Source: Erpetoichthys calabaricus
Lineage: Eukaryota > Chordata > Cladistia > Polypteriformes > Polypteridae
DNA length: 64,000 bases
Reading direction: 5' to 3'
Assembly: GCF_900747795.2 (NCBI RefSeq)
Contig: NC_041397.2
Coordinates: 160,998,690 to 161,062,689 of the forward strand
The position numbers and the translations under genes were made by a program. Shown piece by piece: positions 34,891-46,750 of this stretch. The notes beneath the pieces were generated by a model. That model made no database searches and was not told the DNA's origin. It saw nothing but the letters and a program-made list of their open reading frames with translations. Positions within the stretch are counted from its first letter, which is position 1; each line of letters starts with the position of its first letter.

Positions 34891-37244
34891 TAACAATAAA
34901 TATAATTAGTTCAGCATCTGCATGGATACTATCTACCGTTATATCTGGCTCTACTTGCAGGATGCAAATACTTCTTATACTGATGTTTTCATGTACTTCT
35001 CAAGATCAGTGATTTTTCTGACATATTTACACCATGCCTTTTGTGTGGCAAAATATGTTTAGCTTTTCCCAGAACAATTTGAAGAATTATTAGGAGCTGA
35101 TCCTGCTACCTACTTTTATAATACCTATGATTCACAAGCTTCAGCTGACCAAGCTGAATAATAAGTAGAGTAGTTTAAATTTGAATCCCATGTTTTTAAC
35201 TGAATGTTATCTATCAGACAAAATACTTCAATATTTTATGACCTAAAGCTTCTGATAATTAAAACCCCAATATGGAGATGTTAGAAGACTGTGCTAATTT
35301 TTTTCAGAGCTTGTGTCCACTATTAATAATTAAAAATACAAGAAAATGTTCAAAGACTTACAACATTATGAGAAATATGTACAAAAATGACTATCACTCA
35401 GTAACGCTTCCTCTTCTTGTACAGTACCTTTTACAATAAGAAATATTCTTTTTCATCCTCACATTCATCCCTTCTATCTGGTGATTCTACATTGAGGAAA
35501 CATAACTCTTCTTTTTTAGTTCAAGGACAGACCAGACCAAGTGCCTCCTTAAATCACACCCAAAACACTCAAAACCTCAAATCCAATACCCAGAACAGAA
35601 ATGGTGGCACTTCTTCCAGATCACTGTTATAGACTAAAACACTGATAGTGTCCAAATATAACGTACATATTCTTTTGGAATACTTCACATTTTTTGTAAG
35701 ATTCACTTCGGAGTATTTTTTAAGCTAATATTGTTTTAGCATCATTTTCTTATAAATTTTCTTTTATCACACTTAGTCTTGTTTATCATGCTATTAACAC
35801 TTTCTGTAGCTGAGATATCAGGAATTTAAAAGTATTGCAAAACCTAACAATAATATCACTCTGAATGAACAGAATAATGAAATTATTTATCTATCACTAC
35901 TAAACACAACAACAATTGTAATGTAGGACAAACTCTGCATTGACCCATTTTGCCAAGCTTTCAGTGGTACATTGACAGGGATACAGGGAGCCAACACCAC
36001 CCACGCCTCCCTCAGCATTCCAAGAGGTGTTAGTCAAAGATAAACAGTTCTGCAGAGATACAATCAGATGTAATAGCACCTAAAATAACAATTTAAACAT
36101 TTAGCCAAAAGCTGAACCCTTTCCACTGACTGACAAAATTACTCATCTGTAAGTGGGTGCTGGATCTGTAAGTAGAAGGGACCTCGATCCATTAAGCAGT
36201 GGCTACATGTTCCCTTCAAGGTAGGTGCATGAAACAATTCTGTATCTTTGGAGAAGGAAGCTAGAAGATCATATTGAGGAAAGTACCCTTCTTATACCCT
36301 TGGAGCTGGATACCCTGAAGTAGTTCTAAAGGGCAATCGTCTAAGGTTAAGCTCTGAGTCAATTTGAGCAAATTTCTTTACCCTCCTCTGCTTTTTTGTT
36401 GCATTCTCTTTTTCCAGAATTTTCCATTGTTTTGTATTGTTTAAAGACTCCAAATAAGGGATAGGTACAAATGAGTACGTGTATAGTCTACAGCGGACTG
36501 ACACTGCATTGTTAGCTGCTACCTTGTGTTCACTACAGCTGGGACTGATCAATCAACATTGTGACAAGCAGGAACACATTTCAGTGTAACAAGGTAGAAG
36601 ATTTGGTTAAACAAGTTACAGATATAAGGGATGTTAATAAAGCAAGCTTGGGCATTGCTAAATCAATAAAACGTATTTGAGTAATTGTTGTATTTACATA
36701 TCACTGTACACATATTAAAGTTTTCCAAATAAATGCCATATACTCTATATGTATGTATCTAAGTAAAACATTTCTTTATTTTCATCATTTAGACACTCAA
36801 TAAGACAATTTCTCCTCAGCGATTAATAAAGTATATCAACATAAGAATATATGTAAATAGTGATGTAATGTACACTAAGACAATATCGGAGGACAAATAT
36901 ACAGCTTACAAAGTAGAAACCACTTGGAGCCCATTGTAATCAGGAAAGGCCAGACCCACTTGCATACCGTTTCATTTTCAAATTTAGACACAAGTACGTA
37001 CAACACCTTCAGCAATGAGCTAATGCTTTCAAATAAAAAAATATAAGTGTGATTCTCAAAAGCAGACCAAAGCACAGCTAATTGAACATCCAAAGGTTTT
37101 CAATGGTAACAAGTTATTCTGTTCCTTCATCCAATTTCACTTTATAGTGTTACACTAAAACTAAAGCTGCCTTTTCAGGAATCCACATAAACCAAACTTT
37201 TCAGTTTGAATTTAACCATACCAAGTAGTGGCTAACCTACAGTA

Positions 37245-37415
37245 GATTTATTATTATTATTTCTGATACACTTTATTAATACCCAAGAGGAAACTGTCTT
37301 TTCGCACCACCTTTGGAGCAATTTTCAGGTTAAGGGTCATGCTCAAGGGCACAACGGTGTAAAATCCCTTCTGCTAGTAACAGAATTTGAACCGGCAACC
37401 TTCCAGATGCAGCAT
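37245..37415 (-). mobile_element. tRNA-derived SINE remnant
   Basis: ATTATTATTA tail, then TCAGGTTAAGGGTCATGCTCAAGGGC..., then GAATTTGAACCGGCAACCTT, the complement of a B box. It reads on the minus strand and is moderately decayed. Confidence 0.6.
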
Positions 37416-38205
37416 ATTTCAAAACCATGCTTGTAGAAAAGGAGGACAAAAATATTACAGGCTGATTAGAAGTCTAAATAAAGCAATACGTAGATGGTCC
37501 TCAGAAAAAATGTCAAATGCACTATATATACGCTATATTGTATATTTACTTCAAGTTTAAATCCTCGTTGGCTGTTGAGTCTATCACTGTGTAATCTTAC
37601 ATAAACCAATCCATTTGCTGGCCCTGCTAAGGATGTAAAAAGAAACATGGTGTATATAGGTACATTTTTAGCTTCACTTTTGCTGCTTAGTTTTTGGTTC
37701 ATAACTACAATGCCTGTTCCAAGTGTGTCAGCCAGAACTTCTGGTTACGTTAAGCCGTGAAAAACAGAATATGACAATGAACTATGCACATTAGTAATTT
37801 GGCAAGAGTGGGCATTTACTTGTTTATATCGCAACTGTCCAGATACCAGCGCACAGCCACCACTATGGGTGTCTAACTACGAAGGAACCTTAATTAAAAA
37901 TCAGCTTTTTTAGTACACCGACGTTCTAAAATTTCTCATTCAGTACCTGAAAGGTACTTTATATGAACCGACTAAAGGGAGGTTGTAACGTTACACCCAT
38001 GATCCCCTCTCTCCTCGCGTTACTTATAAAGGGAATAACACATTTTGTCAATACTGTCTTATCTACAGAGTATTCTTTTCAGGCTCATTTTTATAGTAAA
38101 ACAGCTCGTTAACACCTCTGGTAAAATCAGAGTTACACAATGATTAAACTATCTTCTTGACACGTGCACTAACGTCCACAAATCCCAAGAAGCTTAACTA
38201 CTCAC

Positions 38206-38300
38206 CCGGCTCCGGCTTCCGTGAAATTACGTCTACATCCGTTCACTTCGTGTCAAAAGCTAACAACATTTTATATGGCGCCCTCTACCGTCAGGAGGGA
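38206..38300 (-). promoter_or_regulatory. USP16: Probable USP16 non-coding exon 1 and promoter
   Basis: Read on the minus strand, this CpG-containing stretch has a TATA-like CATATAAAATG, a CACGGAAGCCGG block resembling ETS-factor sites of housekeeping promoters, and then a strong splice donor, CCGG|GTGAGTAG, with the last exon base at 38,206. No other minus-strand gene was found between here and the USP16 start exon at 7.9 kb, so I infer that this is the untranslated first exon of USP16. That implies a first intron of about 30 kb. The transcription start is a guess (about 38.25-38.3 kb). RNA reads spanning 38,206 to 7,922 would settle it. Confidence 0.5.
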
Positions 38301-38559
38301 TAATTATTTAGTAATCTATGAACGGACGTTTTAAAATTCATGTCGTTTAATAAGTACAAAAAAGCCACACCGCGTTTAAAAATGTCATTTTTGAATTGTG
38401 GAGATTTTGGAATTTTTAAAAAGCGTTTGGAAATCTGAGAATGTGAAATATATAACTGCGATCCGGTACTGAATCAACAAGTGTTGAAAAAGTGAAGTAC
38501 GTGTTACTATATAAAACACTTTATAAAATTCTAGATCCCGTCATGTCATTCCGAGAACA

Positions 38560-38925
38560 CAATCTGGCTAACATGGCCCCAGGCAGCAGGTTCGATTCTG
38601 TGCCTTCCACACTTTTGTACAGAATTTGCACATCCGTGTGTTCGCGTCAGTTATCTCCCGCTACTCTGGTGTACCAGAGTGTTCTCTTCAAAGACATGAA
38701 CGGTAGGTTGATTGGAGACCGCAAACAATACCAGTATGGGGATCCCATCCAGAGGTGTCTGGTCCTCACCATAAACTATATCCATCATCGGTGGGATTTA
38801 GGTACCAAATTGCTTGAAGCTCTGCACAAACGTTTTAGGTGGGCAATGGTTCCAAAGTGTAGAAGTGGCACTATCCGCGCAGGATTTGTTCCAACCCATG
38901 CAATACAAAATAAAATGATTTAAAA
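38560..38925 (+). mobile_element. Degenerate Mermaid-like SINE carrying a chance 143-codon frame
   Basis: GCAGGTTCGATTCTGTGCC is a B box. TGTACAGAATTTGCACATCC, TACTCTGGTGTACC, CAAAGACATGAACGGTAGG and TTGATTGGAGACC follow in the order of the Mermaid/DANA core. The frame 38,492-38,923 is open across it by chance. The tail ends in AATAAAATGATTTAAAA. Confidence 0.6.
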
Positions 38926-39345
38926 TACTATATGATTCATTAGTCATTCTTCCAAATTTAGCTTGGAAATATTTTATTTAGCAGTTGCTGTTGATACAGG
39001 CAATGTGGAATAAATCTTCAGCTACTGAAACATTAAATTAGCACCTTTTGTATTACTATCAAAGCAAGCAGACATGGAGATTCATTGACACAGATACCCA
39101 CCGTTTAACAATGTTTGACTGAGATGCAATGCACTTGAGTTGACAGGCAGAAAATGCTGTGCACTGTTAGAAACAGTTTTATAAATCTTTAATATGTTTT
39201 CAAAGTGATCACTTTAACAAGCCAACTAGACAAGCAGCAGTTGCAACAAAGCAAATATGTTTGATTTGTGAGCAGACATCACTGGTATCTTCCATATCAA
39301 AATTTTATGTAAACACAAATGTTATTATATATTTTTTGTGGAATT

Positions 39346-39522
39346 AAAAATATTAATAATAATAATAATAATGCATTTTATTTATAGGGGCACTTTACAT
39401 TAGCAGTAAATCTCAAAATGCAACATAAAAAGTTTAAACAAAGGCAAAGCAAGATAAAAGCAGAGATATAGCGTGGAGAAGCAGCGAAGAGCCAGCTCCT
39501 GCGTCCTCTCCCCAGCCGGAAG
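39346..39522 (-). mobile_element. Short internally deleted L2 derivative
   Basis: On the minus strand it starts with GGAGAGGACGCAGGAGCTGG...TTCGCTGCTTCTCC, similar to the 5' end of the full L2 at 21.7 kb (GAGAGGACGCTGG...TTCGCCGCTTCTCC). It ends with the L2-like GCACTTTA-type 3' region (here CCCCTATAAATAAAATGCATT) and (ATT)n. The coding part is missing. Confidence 0.6.
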
Positions 39523-39580
<58 letters not shown>

Positions 39581-39596
39581 ATTATTATTATTATTA
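39523..39596. repeat. (AT)n followed by (ATT)n microsatellite
   Basis: About 53 bases of AT repeat and then seven ATT units. Confidence 0.95.
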
Positions 39597-39698
39597 AATC
39601 TTGATGACACCTTCACATCAAACCACAGGACTTCCATAGACACAATATTTTCTTTGTATGATTACATGATGATTCCAGAAAAGAGGAGGCAGAAACAT

Positions 39699-39780
39699 TT
39701 GGGCAGTACCATAACCCTTTAAATAAGCCTAGTCTTTAAAAAACACTGGGCTTATTTAAAGGGCTATGGTACTGCCCAAA
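39699..39780. repeat. Near-perfect hairpin
   Basis: TTGGGCAGTACCATAACCCT...AAATAAGCC (39,699-39,729) pairs with GGGCTTATTTAAAGGGCTATGG...CCCAA (39,748-39,780) around an 18-20 base loop, with about one mismatch in 31 pairs. Either a tiny foldback element or a pre-miRNA-like hairpin. Confidence 0.85.
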
Positions 39781-39824
39781 AATTAATAACAATGATTATC
39801 ATTGACCATACTTTATTTTTGAGT

Positions 39825-40130
39825 GATGCAGTAGTAGTTGTGCTGCCTCACAGTAAGGAGACCAGGGTTCACATCCCAGGTCCTCTCTAGGTGGAGCTTG
39901 CATGTTCTCCGTGTCTGTGTGGAGTTCCTCCCATGGTCCAAAGACATGCAGGTTAGGTGGATTGGCATTGCTAAATTGACCCTTGTGTGTGTGAGAGTTT
40001 ACCCTGCAATGGACTGGTGCACTGTCCAGTGACTATTCTTGCCTTGCTCGCTATGCTTGTTGGGTAAGGCTCCAGCTTCCCCATGACCCTGCTCAGGATG
40101 AAGTGGGTTTAGAAAATGGATAGACAGATG
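39825..40130 (+). mobile_element. Diverged Mermaid/DANA-like SINE
   Basis: TGCCTCACAGTAAGGAGACC, GCATGTTCTCCGTGTCTGTG, TCCAAAGACATGCAGGTTAG and GTGGGTTTAGAAAATGGATA mark head, core and tail on the plus strand. It is older than the 365-base copies. Confidence 0.82.
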
Positions 40131-40753
40131 CTTTATTTTCATAAAGGTGTTGAAGTTTTAATAAAGTACATTACTTATCTCTGCTTTTTCGTGTTTCTTA
40201 CAATGAAAAGGAGAAGCACTTGTGCATGAAAGCAATCATTTAGGTTCAAACAGGAGGAAGGGGCAGCTGTTCCAATCAAGGAAAAGGGAAAGGGTTTGAA
40301 CCAATGTATCCATGAATTTGTCCTCTTCCCTGGTGTGGAGAATGTATAGATGAGACATTCTGTGAAGTCCCTATGACATTAGCTGGTACTGGGACTAAGG
40401 TAGTGTTATTTGACATTCAATATTCATTTGACATTCACTACTGATTACAAAGCTCCATAGTGGTGAAGCTCCCAGGATGGATGGCATCCAACAAGATTTA
40501 CTGAAAGACTTTGATATTGTGGGGTCATTTTGAATAAGGTGAGTCTTCAATACAACATGGAACAATTCCTTTACACTGGCTACTGGTTCCTGTTTTCAAA
40601 CCACGGGACAAGAGAATGTGTTCAGTTTATATAGAGTTAAACTCTCTAGCCTACACTGAAAAGGCCTATGCTTTTTTAATGAAACTTGACATCCAGGAGG
40701 ACAGTTGTAGATTTCCAACCTGTTTGTCCAACAGTGGACCAATTGTTTTTCAT

Positions 40754-40883
40754 CCATCCATCCATCCATTTTCCAACCCGCTGAATCCGAACACAGGGTC
40801 ACGGGGGTCTGCTGGAGCCAATCCCAGCCAACACAGGGCACAAGGCAGGAAACAATCCTGGGCAGGGTGCCAATCCACCGCAG
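40754..40883 (-). mobile_element. Mermaid/DANA-like SINE, 130-base 3' module
   Basis: It is flanked by perfect 12-base duplications ATTGTTTTTCAT (40,742-40,753; 40,884-40,895). It begins (minus) at CTGCGGTGGATTGGCACC and ends in the GGAT-type tail. The 5' truncation point is the same as in the 62.8-kb copy. Confidence 0.92.
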
Positions 40884-41679
40884 ATTGTTTTTCATTGCAT
40901 TGATATTTGTGAAGTCATAAATATTTAGAAACCTGTCCTACGTGGGCAATGTAGACTGGGAAAGAGGTTATAATCACATACTCCATAGTGTCTTGTGGAA
41001 GGTACTCAAAAACAATGCGGTTCCAGGGTGCTTGGTGTATTTGTATAGCACAGGTTGTATTTGCATATTTGTGTTGAGTTTGTTCAATGGTAACCTTCAC
41101 CAAAGATGTGCCTTGTTTCTGCTGCTCTTCATAATTTTCATTGACAGGGTATGAAAGTGCAGCCATCTTTGCTGTATCAGTATAATGTTGTCTTTTTGAT
41201 ATTATCACACAGTCATCTGTGTTGCTCAAATGAATGGTTTACAACTGAGTATAATGCAGTTGGGATGGTGATTAGCAGTTTTTAAATTTGAATGCATGAA
41301 CCCGTCTAGGAAAAGATTGGTTTGATTTATTCAGATATGAGAGGAGTATCATGAGCAGCTGTGCCATATGAAGGAGTTGGAGTAGCTCAGTGTGTTGTTT
41401 GCTTAGCTTAACATTTTTTCATTGCAGTAATATCAAGGAAATGCAATGGAAACTGTATTCAAGGTAAGCACTTTTTTGAAATTAAAAATTCTGTTCATAG
41501 GAATGAGACAAGAAACAGCGGAAAGGTAGGAGGGATGATACATGCGGGCCACTATGGGCTGCAGTCATCTTTAAATTTAATTGGAATAAACAGTAAATGG
41601 GGATTATAAAGGTAGCTGAAGTTTCGAATGGCACGAAGTGTCTGAAAAGAACGAAGTTTGAAAAAATGATACAGACGGG

Positions 41680-41838
41680 CAGGCCCGGTCTTAGGTATTA
41701 TGGGGCCCTAGGCGAAAGGGGGGTCCAGGTGCCCCCTGAGGGGGGCTCCGCTCTGTGAAATGCGTTAAAGTTAGACCAAGGAGTCGATCCGGGGCCCTAG
41801 GCGGTTGCCTACTTCGCCTATGCCTAAGGCCGGGCCTG
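41680..41838. mobile_element. hAT-like MITE
   Basis: CAGGCCCGGTCTTAGGTATT and, inverted at the right, CAGGCCCGGCCTTAGGCATA are terminal inverted repeats flanked by AGACGGG (7-8 bases). About 159 bases, GC-rich, non-coding. Confidence 0.75.
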
Positions 41839-41929
41839 AGACGGGACTGGTAACAAATTTAACGGACTATTTTAAAAAAACGTAGCAACTTCAAACGGAA
41901 GATGGCAGTAATACGACACAGAATGATGT

Positions 41930-42560
41930 GAATCCGCCAATGAAAGTGTTGGCTCTAGAGTATCTGCGTCCACTTCCGCGTATACTTCTAACATTAACTG
42001 TGTTTATGTCTAAATTTAGAATACGAAGTTATTCTTGTTCATCACGCGTTGGTAAGGTTTAGTGTTGTCTATATTCTTTTCTACAAGCACGTGTGAACCA
42101 GGCGACTTAAACTTTCTGTTAACTCTTTCTTAAACATAGTCATAAATGTTTGTGCTGTTTGGAGATAACATTAATGGAGTGAATCTTTTAATTGAAGTAA
42201 TTCTTTTATCGGACATGAAACGTTACGTGAATATTGTCTTATTTATTTATATTACAAAGTTAACGAGCGCGTTCAGTGTTTGCTTCGGAGTTAAGGCTAA
42301 ATGTCAAGTCATGGTTTTTGGTGTGTACCTTGTACAATGAAGTTACTACTTGCAGGTCTTCTGAGAACAGTTGTCAGCAATACAATAAAATAAATTGGAA
42401 TACATATCGTGCAGCATACACAGTTGCCGTCCGATGTCGGAGTCTGGAGCCGGGATTAGAATTTATAAATCTCGATTTAGTAAATAACCGAATTGATATT
42501 TTAAATGTTTGTTTGATAGGCGACTGTTGTTCACACGTGAGGCATCTCTCATAAGTAAGT
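41930..42560 (+). promoter_or_regulatory. RWDD2B: Probable RWDD2B promoter and non-coding first exon
   Basis: This is a locally CpG-richer stretch upstream of RWDD2B. It holds a CCAAT-type GCCAATG near 41,937, an ACTTCCG ETS-like site near 41,972, and two good donor sites on the plus strand: CGCGTTG|GTAAGG with the exon ending near 42,050, and CATAA|GTAAGTG near 42,550. Either could splice to the acceptor at 45,662-45,663. The start site and the choice of donor cannot be fixed from sequence alone. With the USP16 exon 1 candidate about 3.7 kb away on the other strand, this would form a divergent promoter pair. Confidence 0.4.
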
Positions 42561-42762
42561 GGCTCAGTGCCGTGTGCGTGTGTTTATAAACTACAGAAAG
42601 TTGAAACTGGCATTGTAGAACTATGTGTCAATTATGTATTTCCCAGCAGACGTATGTAATAATATTGTTTAATATAAATGCAAAGAATTATTATTATGTG
42701 TTCAAGTACTACTATTTTTTAATGTGAACACACAACTTATCTTATTTAAATATGTTCTAAAA

Positions 42763-43240
42763 CAGTGGTTCCCAAACTCAGTCCTGGTAACCCCCTGGGT
42801 CTGCAGGTTTTTATTCCAAATACTTAGACCCCTGGCCTGATTAAATGAGCTGTTATTTCACAGTTTCTGTTTTTGGGTCGGTGAAGAAATTACAAAAGTG
42901 TTTTTTTTAATTTTATTTTATTTTTTACTTTGTATTAATGTTCATCCTGATTTCCATTCTGCTTTTCATTATTCACAAATTAGTGTGTCTGATGCTGAAG
43001 CAGTTGCAGCCCTTCATCATTTACTGTGCCACTGAGCGTTAAGCATTTAAAGCTATATCAAAATTAGAAATATTTCTAAATGTCTTGTGATGTAAAAATC
43101 ATACCGCTGTGCTTTTCTTAACACAAGATAAGAAAAGAGAAAAAAAAGCCTAACTAAATGAGATCCGTTATTATCACTGATTGTGAATCTGGTTGGAACA
43201 AAAACCTGCAGCTACAGGGGGTCCCAGGACTGACTTTTAG
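42763..43240. mobile_element. hAT-like MITE
   Basis: CAGTGGTTCCCAAACTCAGT at the left; inner blocks TCAGTCCTGG...CTGCAGGTTTTTATTCC are repeated inverted at the right (GGAACAAAAACCTGCAG...CCAGGACTGA). Ends are imperfect, and no clean target duplication was found. Confidence 0.65.
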
Positions 43241-44110
43241 TTTTAGAGTAGAATCTAAAAAATCCTTATGTTTAATTTTTTTTTAATTGGTTTCATTGAA
43301 TAAAATAAAGTGTTTGCTATCAAACATGATAGTTATTTGTTATGAGGTGTGATTTAGGAAATTAATTATACTTAATAGTACATTTGCAGTGTACTTATGT
43401 CATATAGAGTATTAAAAGCATTTAATAGAATTTTTCGATTCAACTGCAACATACTTATATGGTAGTCTTAGCTTTGAGATTAGTGTGCTGGTGTAGGTAT
43501 GCTTTTTTTAAATATTTTTTTTTTTTAGTTTAAACATTAAGTGCCTCTGGAAACTTGGTATATGTGTTGTTTCCTCCCTTAATGTGGAAGATTGTTTAGA
43601 TGTCTTCATCATTTTCAGGAAGTAAATGTGTGTGTACAATGAAAATACAAAATTTCTAGGAAATAATAAATTGAAATCTACTTACAAGCATTTACTTAAT
43701 TAAAGACTATTTACATTCATTATAAACAGTATACATTTCAATGTATATTTTATGCATAATATAATAGTATATTTCATTATAAAAGATCTGTGTTTTAGTA
43801 TCCTGTATGTATACAATATATGTTGAAATACCATCTGTATAGAAGGTATATTTTTTAAACAAAATGAAGTATTTGGTAACATATTTTGAATGCTTTATCC
43901 AACAGCTATATCCAATTTTTCATTCACTATCAAACGTGTAAGAGAGAAAGAAATGACAAAGTACAGTATAAGATAATCATTTATAGACGGAATGACTAGC
44001 AACATTTTAGCAGGTATGTTTGTTTAGTAATTGCATCAATTGTTCTAATTAAGGATGGCACTAATGAAGAGAAGCTACAATGCTGAAAAATATTTTTTTA
44101 TTTTTTTCAT

Positions 44111-45022
44111 CCATCCATCCATCCTCTTCTGCTTATCCGAGGTCGGGTCGTGGGGGCAGCAGCTTGAGCAGAGATGCCCAGACTTCCCTCTCCCCGGCCA
44201 CTTCTTCTAGCTCTTCCGGGAGAATCCCGAGGCGTTCCCAGGCCAGCCAGGAGACATAGTCCCTCAAGTGTGTCCTGGGTCTTCCCCGGGGCCTCCTCCT
44301 GGTTGGACGTGCCCGGAACACCTCACCAGGGAGGCGTCCAGTAGGCATCCTGATCAGATGCCCGAGCCACCTCAGCTGACTCCTCTTGATGCGGAGGAGC
44401 AGCGGCTCCACTCTGAGCCCCTCCTGGATGACTGAGCTTCTCACCCTATCTTTAAGGGACAGCCCAGACACCTTGCGGAGGAAACTCTTTTCAGCCGCTT
44501 GTATTCGCGATCTCGTTCTTTCGGTCACTACCCAGAGCTCATGACCATAGGTGAGGGTAGGAACATAGATCGACTGGTAAATTGAGAGCTTTGCCTTACG
44601 GCTCAGCTCCTTTTTCACCACGACAGATCAATGCAGAGCCCACATCACTGCGGACGCCGCACAAATCCACCTGTCGATCTCATGCTCCATTCTTCCCTCA
44701 CTTGTGAACAGCACCCCGAGATACTTGAACTCCTCCACTTGAGGCAGGATCTTGCTCCCAATCCTGAGAGGGCACTCCACCCTTTTCCCGCTGAGGACCA
44801 TGGTCTCGGATTTGGATGTGCTGATTCCCATCTCAGCCGCTTCACACTCGGCTGCGAACCGATCCAGAGAGAGGTGAAGATCACGGCCTGATGAAGCAAA
44901 CCGGACAACATCATCTGCAAAAAGCAGTGACCCAATCCTGAGTCCACCAAACCGGACCCCCTCAACAACCTGGCTGCGCCTAGAAATTCTGTCCATAAAA
45001 GTTATGAACAGAATTGGTGACA
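44111..45022 (-). mobile_element. 5'-truncated LINE, C-terminal half of reverse transcriptase
   Basis: The minus strand reads MSPILFITFMDRISRRSQVV, LLFADDVVRFASSGRDL (catalytic FADD), VEEFKYLGVLFTSEGRM, then ELSRKAKLSIYQSIYVPTL, GHLIRMPTGRLPGEVF and PRGRPRTHLRDYV up to the family end, followed by a (GGAT)n tail. One in-frame stop near 44,625 splits it. The family is very common in fishes; I cannot name its clade with confidence. Confidence 0.88.
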
Positions 45023-45679
45023 AAAATTTTGTATTTTTTGTGTAGGTTAAATCAAACTTTTTGCAATTTAGGTAATACTGTAAAGCACATCACTTTCATA
45101 TTCTCCTGCTGGTAGTGTAGTATTTTTCCAGTGAAGCAAAATGAGCAAACGAGCAGCTAGTATAATGCAGGTTATCACAATAGTGTGCATGACACTATTA
45201 TGTTCCATCTGATATTACCCTAAATAGGTCTATTAAAAGATAATACATTGTATATTGTGATCTCAATTCTATTCAAAAAGTTTTTGAAATTATCTTTTGG
45301 TATAATATAAGTAGCTGTTATAGCCAAAACAGAGAATTTTTCAGAAGTAGGATGTTAATCCATGATATATTTTTGACATTCTGCATTGAGAGAGAGGTGT
45401 GAAATGCCCACTTTTTATTTGAACTAGATCTAGTCTGTCAAAGGCGTGGTGGTTGTCTGAATGTTGAAAGACAAAAAGAGCACCTTGTCAGCCAAGGCTG
45501 TTGATTTTCTGAAGATAGGAAAACCTATTTTACCACTATATAAGTAGTGGTAAGTTTTTGGCAAGAAGATTTCAGCTTGTGTGACATTCTTGCAAAATGA
45601 GCTTAGTGTTGCATTCTTAAAGTCATAATGTTGAGTACTGGCCCTTCTAATTTTGTTCTTCAGTCTGACAAACTGTAAC

Positions 45680-45886
45680 ATGGCTAATTGCAAAGAAGCT
45701 GAAGCCCAGCTTTCTGAGATTGAACTTCTTCTGAGTATGTTCCCAAATAAGGAAGAGCTTCTTTTAAATGATGAGCTGGCATTAGCAGAACTACGGGACT
45801 TCTGTGAGGGAAAAGCATTTACAACTCCATCTTCCAGGGTACACTATACAATACAGCTAAAGCTAGAAACTGAAGCTGATGATGTG
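45680..45886 (+). CDS. RWDD2B: RWDD2B coding exon 1 of 4 (start of RWD domain)
   Basis: RWDD2B is a vertebrate protein of unknown biochemical role with an N-terminal RWD domain and a C-terminal DUF1115 region. This exon encodes residues 1-69. It starts at the ATG of MANCKEAEAQL, which aligns with the EAQLAELDLLASMFP start of the human protein; here the matching stretch reads EAQLSEIELLLSMFP. The acceptor TTTTGTTCTTCAG ends at 45,663, so 16 bases of leader precede the ATG. The donor is GATGTG|GTAAGC, phase 0. An in-frame ATG lies slightly upstream inside the intron, but it is not retained after splicing. The family match over the exon is clear. Confidence 0.93.
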
Positions 45887-45984
45887 GTAAGCATTTGTTT
45901 GTCTTTACATTTTGATTTTTGCATTTGATGAGTGACACATTTCTATTAAGCAGGTTTAGTCAGTCTTGGTGTGTTTTCTTTTAG

Positions 45985-46052
45985 GTTGTTGCTTCAATAT
46001 CCTTCACTTACCCTTTGAGGTATCCTTCAGTTATACCAGAAATTATTGTCAG
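45985..46052 (+). CDS. RWDD2B: RWDD2B coding exon 2 of 4 (RWD signature)
   Basis: This 68-base exon encodes residues 70-91 plus two bases of codon 92. It lies between a TTTTCTTTTAG acceptor and an AG|GTAAGTTG donor, 98 bases after the first coding exon. It carries the YPxxxP signature of RWD domains as YPSVIP (residues 82-87), followed by EIIV. It was recognised from splice sites and homology. The phase joins cleanly to both neighbours. The following intron is 9.8 kb and holds a Tc1 element, hAT-like MITEs and LINE remnants. Confidence 0.92.
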
Positions 46053-46489
46053 GTAAGTTGCATTAAATATGACTATATGTTGGTTTTCTGTAATATCCAG
46101 CTTGTTTTTGGTGTTTTCTACTCCATCATCTGCACATTTTTTGATTTTTACATATCAGGCAATGTTTTTTTTCTTCAAGTATTTATTTCTAATGGATTTT
46201 TCATGTAAAGCCTTTCACAAGTCTTGTTCAAGGGTTCAGTGAAGCACACACTGTGCATTTTTATAGGGTCAATATAGAGTTCATTAGAATCCCTATTTTT
46301 TCATTACTTTATAAAGTACAATATTAAAAGGTATCTGAAATTTTGAAGTATTTATGCCATGATGGCATCAGATTTCACTGTGGAATTCAAAGAAACAGTA
46401 GACTGCTGGTTTAAAAACATAAACATTATGACTTAACAAACAATCAATTTTAAAAAACTGTCTTAATTTACACTTTTATATCTTATACT

Positions 46490-46750
46490 GTCTGCTTGTC
46501 AAACTGTGGTACTGAAACACCACAGTAGCTGCAGATTTTTGTTCTAGCTACTTTCTTAATTAGGAGAAGCTACTGCTGGATAATGGAATAGTCTTCTTTT
46601 GCCATACATTTAATGAACTTACTTTTTAAGATTCAGAACTTCATTCTTTTATCCCTTAACCATTGGATTCAGTGTTCTTAAGCAGTTCTCAGAGGAGAAT
46701 TATTTTTACCCTGACCAGTTTCATGATTAGAAACAAATTACTGGTGTTAA
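46490..46750. repeat. Decayed hAT-like MITE remnant
   Basis: TAGCTGCAGATTTTTGTTCTA and CTTAATTAGGAG match the inner terminal repeat of the 42.8 and 50.7 kb elements. Ends are not preserved. Confidence 0.35.

Larger units (their letters stand above)
34281..38205. other. 5' part of USP16 intron 1, no gene seen
   Basis: Apart from two SINE remnants, no repeats or coding blocks were recognised. An 86-codon frame at 36,292-36,552 on the minus strand matches nothing known and has no convincing splice sites. Confidence 0.5.

Noticed and set aside
36292-36552. 86-codon minus-strand frame considered as a USP16-region exon
   Set aside because: No match to USP16 or neighbouring genes and no convincing splice sites.
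38492-38923. 143-codon plus-strand frame near the USP16 promoter candidate, at first taken for a small host gene
   Set aside because: Its DNA follows the order of a degenerate Mermaid-like SINE (B box, core words), and the peptide matches nothing.
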